Counted from the stretch's first letter, positions 14,001-24,286 are shown. The stretch: DNA of 64,000 bases from Ceratotherium simum simum (GCF_000283155.1 NW_004454216.1:8790614-8854613); one strand, 5' to 3'. Made by a program: numbers and translations. The notes: generated from the sequence alone by a model not told the origin.

Positions 14001-15033
14001 TTCCCAAGTTATTGCTTGTTGCCTGGAACTCCCGACCCAACAGCATAGGGGCTAAGAGTATGGGGTCCGGCATGAGACTCCCTGGTTTGCCTCCTGGTTC
14101 CATCACTTATTAGCCACGCAACCTTGGACAAATTTCTCAACTCACCTAAGCATCACTTTCCCTATCTATAAAACAGGGATAATAACAATACCTTTCTCAT
14201 AGCGCTGCTATGGGGATTAAAGAAATGGAAAGTACACCACATAGTATTTGGCACACAACAAGCAATCTCTGTACATAATTTCTATTATTTTCTGCTGACC
14301 TCTTCTTAACATTGTAAGCTACTTCTCCAAACTTCTTTTGCTCTCCCCATATTAATTTTCTAAAAAATATGGATACAGTCACCTCCTCTAAGTCTCCCAA
14401 ACACAGCTGCTGCTGAAGACCAGGAAATAACAAAGGGAAATTACAATTTAAAAAAAAAAAAAGGGATGAGGAGGACACTTAACATGAAATATTAGATGAT
14501 TCTAGAGCCCACTGATCAGGCCATCTTTCTCCTTAGCCCTGGCAGGCTGCCAAGCTTGTATGATTCAGCTTAATAGCATATTTGAGGGAATAGAGGGGAA
14601 AGCCAGGGAGGCTAATATTCTCGCTGTACATGTTCCCCAAAGTGCCACTTTTTCATAATTTGAAAAAATGGTTTGCATGATAGTTGTTAATATAGAGGAA
14701 GTAGTGTGAAAGTGGGAGACAGTCTGTTAAATGGTAGAAACATTAGCTAATGAGTCATATAGACAAGATGGTCAAATTGTGTTATTTAGTAGATGCTTTT
14801 CTCCCTGATGTTAGATCCTGGCTAGGTGTCAGAGCCAGATCCCTTCCCACTCCCCCCAAACCCTTCCCCCACCACCACCCCCCAGAACTGTGATTTTACA
14901 TTTACATAATGAAAAGGCCTGTCCCAACATCAAATAGCTCTTTACAAAGTGTTTTTGTGCTGCCACTGCCAGAAGTCCCAGTTCTTGGTCCCCTGCTCTA
15001 CAGAACAGATTTGACACCAGGCCAGCTTTATAA
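4913..15033 (+). CDS. SLC9C1: SLC9C1 (sperm Na+/H+ exchanger), 3' coding part, 8 exons
   Basis: This is the C-terminal part of the sperm-specific Na+/H+ exchanger (sNHE), a flagellar membrane protein with an exchanger domain, a voltage sensor and a cytoplasmic cyclic-nucleotide-binding domain (CNBD). In the known family it controls sperm pH and motility. The window contains only the CNBD and tail. Proposed exons are 4913-5038, 6084-6182, 7298-7471, 8923-9051, 9183-9368, 10866-10992, 12785-12834 and 14938-15033. Joined, they give 328 residues without an internal stop. CNBD hallmarks are [19 protein letters not shown] (beta roll) and [14 protein letters not shown] (phosphate-binding cassette). 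The first seven exons have clear AG/GT borders and compatible phases. The last exon is less certain. The exchanger and voltage-sensor exons lie to the left of the window. Family assignment rests on recalled similarity to human SLC9C1 and on synteny with GCSAM. Confidence 0.93.
5085..5600 (+). repeat. L2-like LINE remnant in SLC9C1 intron
   Basis: Phrases typical of the L2 3' region (taggataaaattaaaatccc; cactcaataagt-like gagcgctcaataagtgtctg). Heavily decayed. The 5600-6080 remainder of the intron shows nothing I recognise. Confidence 0.5.
6084..6182 (+). CDS. SLC9C1: SLC9C1 exon, CNBD beta strands 1-3
   Basis: The exon has 99 nt, 33 codons, phase 0-0, with acceptor ttttttag and donor gtaagg. 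It encodes [16 protein letters not shown] and [11 protein letters not shown], the classic N-terminal half of a CNBD, where the GD(E/P)xxxxYIIxSGxVK pattern forms the start of the beta roll. An ERE SINE begins only about 60 bases downstream of the donor. Confidence 0.95.
6244..6552 (+). mobile_element. ERE SINE copy 1 (tRNA-derived)
   Basis: An equine repetitive element with the RNA polymerase III A box (TGGCTCAGTGG) and B box (GGTTCGGATCC), then GCCATGCTGAGG, ACATACAGCAACCAG and CTACTGGGGCTTTG, and an A-rich tail. Flanking duplication ctttataaaattgag (6230-6244) and ccttataaaattgag (6555-6569), one mismatch. It is in an SLC9C1 intron, about 60 bases from an exon. Confidence 0.95.
6867..7112 (+). 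mobile_element. ERE SINE copy 2
   Basis: A shorter ERE type with GCCATGCTGTGGCGGCGTCC and CATATAAAGCAGAG, lacking the CTACTGGGGCTTTG block. Flanked by the exact duplication gaatgctttgttt at 6853-6865 and 7113-7125. In the SLC9C1 intron, sense orientation. Confidence 0.95.
7298..7471 (+). CDS. SLC9C1: SLC9C1 exon, CNBD phosphate-binding cassette
   Basis: The exon has 174 nt, 58 codons, phase 0-0, with acceptor taaacag. It ends in GTGGAG before donor gtcaga, which is weaker than consensus at +3 but keeps G at +5. It carries a loop with several acidic residues (WESDEKD) and then [20 protein letters not shown], the position of the phosphate-binding cassette. The arginine that normally follows the Pro in cAMP/cGMP-binding domains is Met-Lys here. 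Reading through the donor would add only 16 codons before a stop at about 7520. Confidence 0.94.
7960..8300 (+). mobile_element. L1 3' fragment
   Basis: L1 ORF2/3' text: agctctcagagaaatacaaa, tagcaaggatgtgaaacaac and acagctggtgagagtgtgaa. Confidence 0.7.
8410..8650 (+). mobile_element. ERE SINE copy 3
   Basis: CATATAAAGCGGAG-type ERE with intact A and B boxes and a long A tail. Exact 14-bp duplication aaaaaggttaaatg at 8396-8409 and 8651-8664. It is rich in CpG for this neighbourhood (for example gcgcgcaccgacgcac), suggesting a fairly recent insertion. Confidence 0.95.
8923..9051 (+). CDS. SLC9C1: SLC9C1 exon, C-terminal helices of the CNBD
   Basis: The exon has 129 nt, 43 codons, phase 0-0, with a pyrimidine-rich acceptor (tcctttttccag) and donor gtaaga. 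It encodes [16 protein letters not shown] and then [18 protein letters not shown]. This corresponds to the last beta strand and the alpha B/C helices that close over the nucleotide pocket in this fold. Confidence 0.94.
9183..9368 (+). CDS. SLC9C1: SLC9C1 exon, post-CNBD region
   Basis: The exon has 186 nt, 62 codons, phase 0-0, with acceptor ttcttatag and donor gtaaag. It encodes [36 protein letters not shown] and a Pro/Thr-containing end. It corresponds to the recalled human region just after the CNBD. Only 131 bases of intron separate it from the preceding exon, the shortest intron in the window. Confidence 0.93.
10866..10992 (+). CDS. SLC9C1: SLC9C1 exon, C-terminal tail
   Basis: The acceptor is aactttcag. 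The exon encodes [19 protein letters not shown] and continues to LPVPSV. I chose donor gtaagt at 10993 because its phase (1 nt left over) joins the next exon in frame as S-V-S-A-N. An overlapping gtatgt donor lies four bases upstream. Without splicing, the frame runs on to TAG at 11039-11041. Confidence 0.85.
11740..12560 (+). repeat. L2 LINE remnant split by ERE copy 4
   Basis: L2 3' phrases (ttccttctgcctggaaccct; tctcagcttctgctccaaga; ccatccctgatcc) run to 12117 and resume after the SINE (tatccccattgtttacc). Sense orientation in the SLC9C1 intron. Confidence 0.7.
12130..12433 (+). mobile_element. ERE SINE copy 4, nested in an L2
   Basis: CTACTGGGGCTTTG-type ERE. Duplication AAGCRCGGATCA at 12118-12129 and 12434-12445, one transition apart. 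The sequence on both sides reads as one continuous L2 3' region, so the SINE landed in an older element. Confidence 0.92.
12785..12834 (+). CDS. SLC9C1: SLC9C1 short tail exon
   Basis: The exon has 50 nt, with acceptor gaaccag and donor gtaaat. In the frame set by the previous exon it reads [16 protein letters not shown], which resembles the recalled human tail segment containing EEGIQEE. It ends in phase 0. Confidence 0.75.
12835..14937 (+). other. SLC9C1 intron, mostly unique sequence plus a MIR
   Basis: Between the short tail exon and the candidate last exon. It contains a well-preserved forward MIR at about 14037-14260 and an L2-like scrap near 13190-13290. I recognise nothing else. Open frames around 13490-14110 have no family signal. 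Confidence 0.5.
14037..14260 (+). repeat. MIR SINE
   Basis: Forward MIR with nearly full consensus order: ggggctaagagtatggggtc, accttggacaaatttctcaa, ataaaacagggataataa and ggcacacaac. Confidence 0.88.
14938..15033 (+). CDS. SLC9C1: SLC9C1 candidate terminal exon
   Basis: After a poor acceptor (catcaaatag, weak pyrimidine tract) an in-frame stretch of 31 codons reads LFTKCFC, then [12 protein letters not shown], and ends RPAL before TAA at 15031-15033. AATARSP matches what I recall of the human C-terminus, which supports homology. The weak acceptor and the different last residues leave open a decayed or shifted last exon in this species. A competing open exon at 18507-18605 is listed among the rejected items. 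Confidence 0.5.
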   Translation, partial: LFTKCFCAATARSPSSWSPALQNRFDTRPAL

Positions 15034-16350
15034 ATCTGACCCTTATTAACAGTCTCAGAATTTGACTCCTATATCCTATCTCAATTTCTAGATTCAACAG
15101 CCTACAGAATCACTAAAAATGTCGAAGAGGAAATGAACATCTATGAGGTCACCTAGAACAAACCTAAATGAGAGTCTGGTAAGCTGCCTCAGTTTCCTCA
15201 ACATGATCAGGAACACGCCTGTCCCCGGAGTTACAGACTGAACCCAGAAGTTCATTTGCCCTTCATGTGATAGTGTAAATAACACCACTTTCCACTAGCC
15301 AGTTGATTCTTCTAATGACACTATTTCTAAATTCTAACTTGGCAAATTAACTCTAAACTAAGATTCCTTTATCTAGATTTCTGAAAACTTTGTAGTCTCG
15401 TGGTTTCCTCTTTCTGTTCTGTGACTTAATCTCACATGCAACATTGGCTGCTCCCAGCAGGTCATTTTTCCGGCTGGCATGTACTGTGGAAGATCCGTAT
15501 AAATTGATCGTAAGTTATGAATTCATTTCTCAAGGGTTTATGCTCTAGTCAAGGAGACAAAACCCACCAGAAGGCAATTAACTAACAATACAGGATACAC
15601 TCTGGAAAGTGCCACCTAAAGCCAAAGGAATTCAAAAAAGAAAACAGCTGGCAATTGAGCATAAACGTGTGGAGAAAGGAAGAGGATGTTCAGAAGAGAG
15701 GGCCAAGAGGGCGAGGTTTTTGGGGAGCAAAGAATGGACAAGTCTGGCTTTTGGTTGTTCAAAATGTGACATCTAATGGGGAAATATTCGTGTATATGAG
15801 CGCTTTATATGACTCTGTCTTACATAAAGCATATCACTGAATTAAAAAATGACCTTCCGATAAATCATTTTATCTCCATTTTAAAAATATTACTTCTTGC
15901 ATACCACTTCTTATGACAAAGACCATATTTTAAAGTAGATTTAAAGGCTAACTATACACTAGGAAAAATTATTTGCAATATGATCAATATCTTTACCTTG
16001 CAAAAATGTACACAAAATGATAAGGAAAACTACGATTCCAATAGGCAAACTTATATAAACAGCCAATTCAGGGGAAAGTCAATACCCAGAATATGGAGAA
16101 AATTGTTACCTAAGAAAAGCAAAATTAAACAATGAAGTATTAACATTTCCTTTTTTAAATTAATAATTCTTGTTCAATGGCAACATCTATTTCCTTTGAA
16201 ATAGATGAAAATAGAGTGATACTTATTTTCTCATATTTTACTAGTAGATGAGTAAAAGTAATTTTTAACAAAGTCATAAAAATGTTCATACACTTTGACT
16301 CAGTGGAAATCAATCTAAAGAGAGTAAGACAAAGTATTAAAGTAGATATA
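15034..16350. other. Intergenic/3' flank of SLC9C1
   Basis: No gene recognised. About 15440-15660 looks like an old LINE-type remnant (tctagtcaaggagacaaaac). About 15,950-16,160 and 16,180-16,350 are L1-like, the latter being the left part of the element split by ERE copy 5. Confidence 0.4.
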
Positions 16351-16352
16351 TG

Positions 16353-16564
16353 GGGCTGGCCCCGTGGCTTAGCAGTTAAGTGCGTGCGCTCCGCTGCTGG
16401 TGGCCCGGGTTCGGATCCCAGGCGCGCACCGTCGCACCGCTTCTCCCGCCATGCTGAGACCACATCCCACATACAGCAACTAGAGGGATGTGCAACTATG
16501 ACATACACTATCCACTGGGGCTTTGGGGGAAAAATAAATAAATAAAATCATTAAAAAAATAAAT
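16353..16564 (+). mobile_element. ERE SINE copy 5, nested in an L1 fragment
   Basis: CTACTGGGGCTTTG-type ERE lacking the second 3' half, with tail (AAAT)n. Exact duplication aaagtagatatatg at 16339-16352 and 16565-16578. It interrupts an L1-like fragment that resumes at 16579. Confidence 0.93.
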
Positions 16565-16578
16565 AAAGTAGATATATG

Positions 16579-16915
16579 CATAAAATGTCCAGTGCACTAC
16601 TATTTTTAATGGCAAAAAATTTATAAGATTCCAAGTGTTCAACAATAAGAAAGTATATAATTTCACCACAGAACATCCATATAAGGAAATATCATGCAAC
16701 CATGAAAAGGACTGGTTGTGTAGTCCAAACTACAATATAAAAGAGGAAAGCAAAACTGTACATACAATTTTTTTTAACAAGAAAAAAGACTGGAAAAGAT
16801 AAATCCAAATGATTCAATAAGGGTTAAAAAGGTTAGAGCAGGGATGGTTTTCTTCCCCTCTCTTATGTTATGTGGTTTTATTATTCTTATAATGAAAACA
16901 TGATTTTAAAACTAT
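16579..16915 (+). mobile_element. L1-like fragment, right part
   Basis: Resumes after ERE copy 5: gcactactatttttaatggc, aatatcatgcaaccatg and an AT-rich end. Confidence 0.55.
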
Positions 16916-17840
16916 TAAGCCTCATTCCAATATAAATTATTTGAACATCGTCTGTTCCTTTCTACCACCCCTTACGCTTAGCACTCGCAGTGCCACAAAA
17001 GGGATGGTCGAGTCAGACCTGAAGCTCAGTGAGTGATGGTGGCTTCAGTCAGTGTTTCCATGGTGGAAAATCCTCCTGCTGATAATCCATACACTTCCCC
17101 TGTCCTGTTCAGCCGGCCCCAGCGGCTTCCTGGGCTCTGCCTCCCAGTTTAAATCACCTCTTTCACTGCTTTATGAATGACGAGTGATTCACACTCACTA
17201 GCTCCACTTCCTTCCTGGGCCTCAGCAATAATGACCAGGAGATGTTTCTTGTGGGAATGAAACTGACCCTCTAGTACACCGTCATCTGCATTGTAGGTCA
17301 ATGTTGAAAGATTCTAAAGCTCTTTTGCATTTGTTTTTTTGCCTTCCCACTTCTGTTAGGAATGGTTGACAAGACTATTTTGAAGATCCATGCATGTATT
17401 GGCGCTGCACTCATGAGATGCCTCCTGTTTTTGAAACACATTTCCTACATCAAGAGAGAACAATTTCAAGCGGGATCCTACGTGGATGTTCTTGGTGCCA
17501 CATGGAAAGAAGTTTGGACCTTGCAACCATTTCATTTAAAATATAATTTTTGTAACATTTCCTTGATTTAAAATACCTCTTATTTTAAATATCTAAAACG
17601 TCTCAGAAAATCTTAGAGTAAGTTTTAGTTTTAGAGCCAGAAAATAAGCTTATACCACCTAGATAGTTTGCATATTGCTCTTGGAGCAAAAATGGTTTGA
17701 TTCCTTTTATGAAAAATAAAATACTATTAAACTGTAGTTTAAATGTTGCTCTTGAACCAAGTGTTGACTTTTGTCATTCATTGTACTTCACTCATCTTAG
17801 GAACGCTCAGTGAGTTAAAACAGTAAAGAATGGAAATTGA

Positions 17841-18076
17841 GGGCCGGCCTGGTGGCACAAGCGGTTAAGTGCGCATGCTCCGCTGTGGCAGCCCGGGGTT
17901 TGCCGGTTTGGATCCGGGCACGCACCGACACACCGCTTGGCACTCCATGCTGTGGCGGCGTCCCATATAAAGTAGAGGAAGATGGGCATGGATGTTAGCC
18001 CAGGGCCAGTCTTCCTCAGCAAAAAAAGAGGAGGATTGGCAGATGTTAGCACAGGGCTGATCTCCTCACAAAAAAA
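17841..18076 (+). mobile_element. ERE SINE copy 6
   Basis: CATATAAAGTAGAG-type ERE. Flanking duplication aaagaatggaaattga (17825-17840 and about 18078-18093). Intergenic between SLC9C1 and GCSAM. Confidence 0.94.
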
Positions 18077-18224
18077 AAAAGAATGGAAATTGATTTAGAC
18101 TGAACCATACAACTCAGTCCTAAACGAAACTTCCAGTGTCCATTTTGTTCACCATTATATTTACAATAATGAGCACAAGGCCTAGCACGTAATTTTTAAA
18201 AATAGTCTTAACAGTTAAGATTTA

Positions 18225-18440
18225 TTGCATGCTTTCTGTATGCTGGTGTATAACAAATGCTGTACAGTTATGAACTTATTTAATCTTCACAACAACCAAA
18301 TAAGGTAGATACTATTATTCCCAATTCACAAATGAGTAAACTGAAAGAAAGAGTGTAATTTGCCAAAAATCTCACATCTAGTAAGAGGCAGAGCAGAGAC
18401 TTGAAAACAAGCCTGTGATTAGCTATTATGCCATATATCC
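18225..18440 (-). repeat. MIR SINE
   Basis: Reverse MIR: aaataaggtagatactatta, atgagtaaactgaaagaaag and ctagtaagaggcagagc. Confidence 0.8.
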
Positions 18441-19209
18441 CTCCAGTATGGTAAGTCCTAAATAAGTATCTGAAGAATTAATAAAAATTTAAATATATGT
18501 CTTCAGGATCATGCTTCCACCCGAGTGTCAGAAAATCTGAATGCTATTCCAAACTTCGTTTTTGCTACAACGGGTGGTAGGCACATTTTCAGAAGCCAAG
18601 TGTAGAGACTCCATTCACAAAACGTCCTTGTGGAAAAGACAACTTGGCTTGTTTCTGTTGGGAAAGTCAAATCAAACTACTATCATTTCACTCCAAAACT
18701 AACCACAACCAGTTTTTTTTCCGGTGATAATTACATGACAGCTGTTTTAGTGCTGGAGGGATCCCATTAATGAGTACCCTTCCTATAGTGAGTGCTGCAC
18801 CAACTGAAAATTAAGGCAAAGGATCAAGGCAGGTAGAGACTAAAACACACACACCCATCACCACATACACACCTTTATTAGTGACTGAGCTGACATAGAG
18901 AATATTGTTGCCTTCTGGCCCCCAGAATTGGACAAATTGACACTATACGCATTTATCTTTGAGTTACTGCATAGCTGAGAACAGTACACAATGCAAGATT
19001 TCTAAGGGCAAGTTCACTCCCAAAAGAAATCTGGAAGAAGAGGCTGGACAAAGAATGTCCAGATTCTGCTTCCAAATTCATCAATTTGATAAGCCACTCC
19101 ACCTCAGCAGAATGAGTGAGGAGGTGGTGACAGGCCAGGAGTGTTAGGGCAATGGAGACCGCAGCCCTCACTCTGGAAGGAGACAACAGGAAGGGGACAA
19201 CACTAGCTG

Positions 19210-19425
19210 TCACTTACAGAGAGCTATGTATGGACCAGACACTCTTCTGAGGGTTTTGCCCTCATTCCCTCCAGCAATCATCACAAGAACTTTAGGAGGT
19301 GGGTATATCATTACCCCATTTACAGAGGAAGTAATGGAGCTTAGGGAATTCAGATAAATTACTCAAAGTCACAGCTAGACGTCATGACGCGAGGACTCAA
19401 ATCCTCCAAGCACCTTCACTATAAT
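19210..19425 (-). repeat. MIR SINE
   Basis: Reverse MIR: cagacactcttctgagg, aggtgggtatatcattacc and aagtcacagctag. Confidence 0.7.
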
Positions 19426-20389
19426 TTGCAAGGTTTTTTAAATTCTCTGGATTTCAATTTGGAAATCTAAGCCATTGGAGAAGAGAAGGATACTCTCCAC
19501 AATTAGTCATTGTCAGTGTCTAACTAGGTTCATGTCCTGAGTGTAAACATTTCCATATGTGGAAAGAACCCTGAACAAGGCTGAGATATGAGATAATCCC
19601 AGCACCATGCATGGTGTGTATCCGCCCTCATCAGCAGGGTATGGGTGATTGTGTGCCTGGACTCTTATGTAATGCACAGACTTTGGCCCGAGGAGGGTGC
19701 TTAGAGCTCCCTTCCATTTGACTCTTCAGAGGAAACCCACTTATTTGCTTACAAAGCCCTGAACATTGTCTGCTTATAAATTTTTTAAATAAAAGGCCTT
19801 CCTTGGTCCTTTGACTCTTGGAATATTTTTTAACTTAGCTTTTAATTTTTACAGTACTTAAACTTGTTTTTTTTTGTATTTTTGTATTTTTTTCCTTCAA
19901 AATGCTTAACTTAATCGTCTAGATTCTATGTTAGTCTTACTAATGAGAAAGAGGAAGCTGCAAATGAAGGAACATTCTTCCCAAGGGTCATTCATGTCCA
20001 AAACAATGACAGGGAAGTGCTGTCCCATCCACCCGCCTGTTACATCTGTAATAGCCCTCTCTGTGAGCTGAGCAAATTCCCATTTTGTTTACAAGCAGTC
20101 CCCTTACAGTTAAAATAACCCTCTGCAGTATTATTATTGTTCCTGACAAGTCAGTGGAGCTATATGCTAACATCCCTCCACCAGAAAGCAAAATCCCAGC
20201 CCCAAAGTTCACTTAGAGAGGTACAGGAACTCTGTTGCTATCTCCTCTTTAAAACCAAATACTCCTTAATGAGTATCAGAAATCAGTAGTCATAGTTTTC
20301 AAATGCCTCATTCTCCGACATTAGCCAGGACTCCTAATCAGCTCATGCTCTGTACCATGGAGTCAGTAGTTAAAAAACGATACACAGTG

Positions 20390-20998
20390 TAACTGGTGCA
20401 GCCACCATGGAAAACAGTACGGAGATTTCTCAAAAAACTAAAAGCAGAAACACCATATGATCCAGCTATTCCACTTCTGGGTATTTATCCAAAGAACGTG
20501 AAAACACTAATTTGAAAAGATATATGAACCCCGATGTTCATTACGGCATTCTTCACAATAGCCAGGACTTAGAAGCAACCTGAGTGCCCATCAATGGATG
20601 AATGGATAAAGAAGATGTGGTCTGTATATACAACAGAGTACTACTCAGCCATAAAAAAAGATGAAACTGTGCCATTTGGGAAAATTTGGATGGACCTTGA
20701 GGGTATTAAGCTAAGTGAAATAAATCAGACAGAGAAAGACAAATGCCATATGATCTCACTCATATGTGGAAGATAAACAAACAAACACGTAGATATGGAC
20801 AATAGACTTGGTGGTTACCAGATTGGGGGTGGGGAGGGGAGAGCAAAAGAGGTAAAGGGGCACATATGTATGGTGATGGATGGAAACTAGACTTTTGGTG
20901 GTGAGCACAATGCAGTCTATACAGAAGCCAAAATATAATGATGTACACCTGAAATTTACACAATGTTATAAACCAATGTGACCTCAATAAAAAAAAAT
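20390..20998 (+). mobile_element. L1 LINE, relatively young 3' end
   Basis: A 5'-truncated L1 with a clear ORF2 C-terminal relic (MWSVYTTEYYSAIKKDETVP), a G-rich 3' UTR patch (ttgggggtggggaggggaga), the terminal phrase acaatgttataaaccaatgt and a poly(A). The same 3' end recurs at 33514-33642. Confidence 0.9.
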
Positions 20999-21514
20999 AA
21001 TAGTAATAAATAATACTCAGAAAGATCTCTCAATATTATCCCACCACACAGTCTTCATCTTTTCTATAAGACTTTTTAGAGGGAAGTCTCAGCTAAGCTA
21101 TTAGATTTCTGACTCTACAAGAACTCTTAAATAAACCAGTTCTTTTCCTACCATAAAATGCTCCAAAAGGATTTTCTTTATGCATAAATAGCTCTCCCAG
21201 CTCCCTTCCCTAATCACAAAAGTCTAAAAAGGAGTAGGCTAGAGCTAGATTTATCCCATCCAGTTCTTTAAGACCAAGGGGCTCAAAAAATCACTCATCC
21301 AAAAGGCCTATAACCTGCCTTGGCAGCTGAGGCCAGCTGGGAGTTTGAAAGCCGCACAAGAACTGGGAAGCCATAACACACTCCAAACTTGCAAATATGT
21401 TTCAGCCTTTCCAGACATATTGGAGTGATATAGTCCAGAGTTCAAAGCCAAGCTTGTCTTTTCACAAGTATTTATTAAATAACAATGAATAAATAGATAT
21501 GGTCCACACTCGGT

Positions 21515-21725
21515 TTGAACTTATCTGCTCTCTCACTTACTATTGGGGTGTCCTTGAGCAAGTCACTTGACTTCTATGAGCCTGGGTGTCCTCATCTATA
21601 AAAAAGAGGAAACGGTGTTTATTCCACAGAATTCTTGCATGAGCAAATGAGAAATTGTAACTAATGCATTTAACACAGTGCATGGATTACAGAAAGCTCT
21701 CAACAAATGGTTGTTCTGACTATAT
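21515..21725 (+). repeat. MIR SINE
   Basis: Forward MIR: tgtccttgagcaagtcactt, gggtgtcctcatctataaaa and ctctcaacaaatggttgt. Confidence 0.75.
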
Positions 21726-22859
21726 TATAACCTTGGAGGTATAGCAAAACAGTCTTTGCATTGGTCATTAATTCTCTACAGTAATGCCAAAGGATAGGAA
21801 AGTAAATTTAAAGATTCCAACTCAATCTTCCTCTGATTTCACCATCATCTGCTTACAAACATCCAGATTTTTATTTCCAATTCAATACATATATTTTCTC
21901 AAAACTATTAGGCACTGGGGTAAGCACTGAGGACGATAAAGAGAGAATGTATGACTCAAAGATTTGTTATTTTGGCTTCTTCACGTGGAGATGTGTGTTG
22001 CTATACTTTCATTTGTGGAGTGGACGTAGATTATTTACTCCAGAGTCAGTTACAATAAATAATAAATGTGTGTATTATAAATATCCAGCTCTTTCTTGCT
22101 ACCATACACAATCATAAGGAATTTTCCTGATTGGTAGCAAACACTGCCACAGCTCAGCGTCTCCCTCTAGTGGCCTGAGTAAAACTGAAGCTTGAAAGTT
22201 AGGGAGCAATCCCCAGCCTTTCCTTAATTACAAGGGTAGATGGATTTCCTCCCCGCTATGGTATTGACTCTCTGGACTCAAGCCTTTGCTCAGCATTGGA
22301 ACTAATCAAGCTACCCATGGGGCAGCATCCAGGCTGTTTGCTCAAGCTGCTTTACCTAGGGTCTGGGATATCTTAATTCACACTGGTCAGGAGTCAACAA
22401 CAGCTACTCACTGGTAAAGCTCCCTTGTCCATCTCAACTTTCTTCTACAAAGCTGAGAAACACTGGTTCCCTGCTGCTAACCTCTAGTAGTGCAAAAGGT
22501 ACAGAGGCCATTGAGGAGAGGGACTTTTAGATTGGATTGAATTTTTCATTTTTTCCTGAAGATAATGGGGAAGAGAAAGATTAGTCATAATAGTGTGTCA
22601 AGACTCCTTCATAGTCTGTCACATGCACACACACCACTTTCCTCACACACAAAATGGCAGACCATTGGCTATCTCAGATTTCCTATACACAGAAAAGAAG
22701 GCTTTAGATAGCTTGGAAGACATTCTCTAAAATTTATTGTAACTATCCAGCCTGGGAAAGGAAGTGGTTTTGACATAGGAGAAGGAAAGAAACAGATTAG
22801 GGCAGCTCCAGATTTCTTATATCTGTGTGCAGTGGACACCCCTAATTTTTAATATATGC
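21726..22859. other. Intergenic, nothing recognised
   Basis: Ordinary unique-looking sequence without convincing ORF, RNA or repeat signature, apart from short CA runs near 22625-22650. Confidence 0.4.
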
Positions 22860-23422
22860 TGATGGAGTTCAGGGCAGGCTGCTCCAAGATGTGCCACTTT
22901 GGCAGGCAGACTATTTCAAGCTGAAAACAATCAATACCCAAAAGATTCAAGGTCAAAGAAGAACCTTTGACCTTCCCTCTAACTATCTAACAGAATTCAG
23001 ATAAAGGACCTGTTCTAGGAAGAGAGCTATCACCATAGATAACTACAGTATAATATGAACTAGGTGTGATAGACGGGAAGGAACATAGCAACATCTGTTT
23101 GTTAAAATTCCTCTCTCTGCCCCATTGTTTCTGTATGGCCCAGCAAACATTTGTTTACCAAACATTTACTTTTTTCATCTTCCTGTGAATTGCTTTTCTT
23201 CCCTTTGGAGTCCTAGATCCCTACTCCCTTCTTCTTAGTCCAAGATGACATATATATCTCATTTTGCCTGACTGTCTTTGGAATCTTCCATGCTTATGTG
23301 GATAACCCATACATATGAAATTAAATTTGTTTTTCTCCTATTAATCTGTCTTACATCATTTTAATTATTCGACCAACCAAAAGAACTAAGAGGGTGAGGA
23401 GGAAATTTTCCCCTCCTTAACA
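22860..23422 (+). mobile_element. Solo LTR of an endogenous retrovirus (LTR-1)
   Basis: A 563-bp element starting TGATGG and ending TTAACA, flanked by the exact 4-bp duplication ATGC (22856-22859 and 23423-23426 region). The 3' part (accaaccaaaagaactaag, gaaattttcccctcc) resembles class I ERV LTRs. No gag, pol or env sequence is attached. Confidence 0.75.
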
Positions 23423-23909
23423 ATGCTTTGTTAAGAATTTTCTTTTTTTACTTCACTGCTTCATCTAATTTACTGAAGAGAGGGTTTTCTGAATTTTAGA
23501 TATTCACCAGATGAGAAAATCTGCCACCCTAACATCTTTCTTAGAGTTGATTACCTTAGGGATTAATGAAAAATTGAATAGAGGTACTGTTGGAGAAACA
23601 TAATTAAAAACAAAATCTCCTGCCACCCTAGAAAATCTCTCCATAAAAGTAGAAGAAAAAGAAAACAATTTTATTATTGAATAAGCATTAAACCAGGATG
23701 TGATGTGAATTATGGGCAATCTGCTAGGGAGATTGTAAAAACAAAGAAATCTTGCCCTTTTATACAGCCAAGCAGATACAATCCACTTTATACATTTTCT
23801 CGAGATAAACAATGACCAGTCCTCAAATGACCAGTCCTCCAATGAGACTTTACTGCACCATTTGTCACACATAATTCGTCCTAAATTCATTTGGTAAAAC
23901 TGTTTCTTC
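23423..23909. other. Spacer between two solo LTRs
   Basis: About 490 bases, AT-rich, without retroviral reading frame or recognised repeat. It contains a 10-base near-direct repeat (atgaccagtcctc at 23812 and 23827). Confidence 0.4.
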
Positions 23910-24286
23910 TGTTAAAAAAGAGACAACAGGCCCAAAATAAAGTCACTTGTGCTAAGCCCCACATCAGCAAACCAAGACTTAATACCTAACCTAATTGCAG
24001 TTACAACCTCCCCCAGGAATATGGTCTTAACCGATCAGTCTGGAAGTTTCTAGTGAACACCAATGAAGTAATCTGCCACACAGCCTGCTTCGTCCCCCAT
24101 AGGTAGGTTACCTAAGCCTGAAGCAATCCACTCTTTCCCCCTTCTGCCTATAAAAGCCTTCCATTTGGTACCGCTCCTTGGAGCTCCTTTCTACTCGCCA
24201 GATGGAATGCTGCCCGATTCATGAATCGTTCAATAAAGCCAATTAGATTTTTAACTCTTACTCTGTTGAATTTTTGTGATTTAACA
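23910..24286 (+). mobile_element. Solo LTR of a class I endogenous retrovirus (LTR-2)
   Basis: 377 bp with perfect inverted ends TGTTAA/TTAACA. The flanks cttc and cttt form an imperfect 4-bp duplication. Retroviral landmarks are in order: TATAAAA at 24149-24155, a gagctcctttctactc stretch, AATAAA at 24232-24237, then a T-rich U5. This is gammaretrovirus-like LTR layout. No internal viral genes remain. Confidence 0.88.

Noticed and set aside
17341..17571. Open frame following an acceptor-like ttctgttag (MVDKTILKIHAC...)
   Set aside because: No family resemblance and no downstream donor. It lies in the 3' flank of SLC9C1.
18507..18605. Possible alternative last exon of SLC9C1 after cttcag, open for 32 codons to TAG
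   Set aside because: It is in phase, but its peptide (DHASTRVSENLNAIP...) does not resemble the recalled human C-terminus, whereas 14938-15033 contains AATARSP. Kept only as a fallback.
22860..24286. A possible provirus between the two LTRs
   Set aside because: The LTRs are not related to each other, the 490-bp interval has no viral coding sequence, and each LTR has its own flanking duplication or near-duplication.
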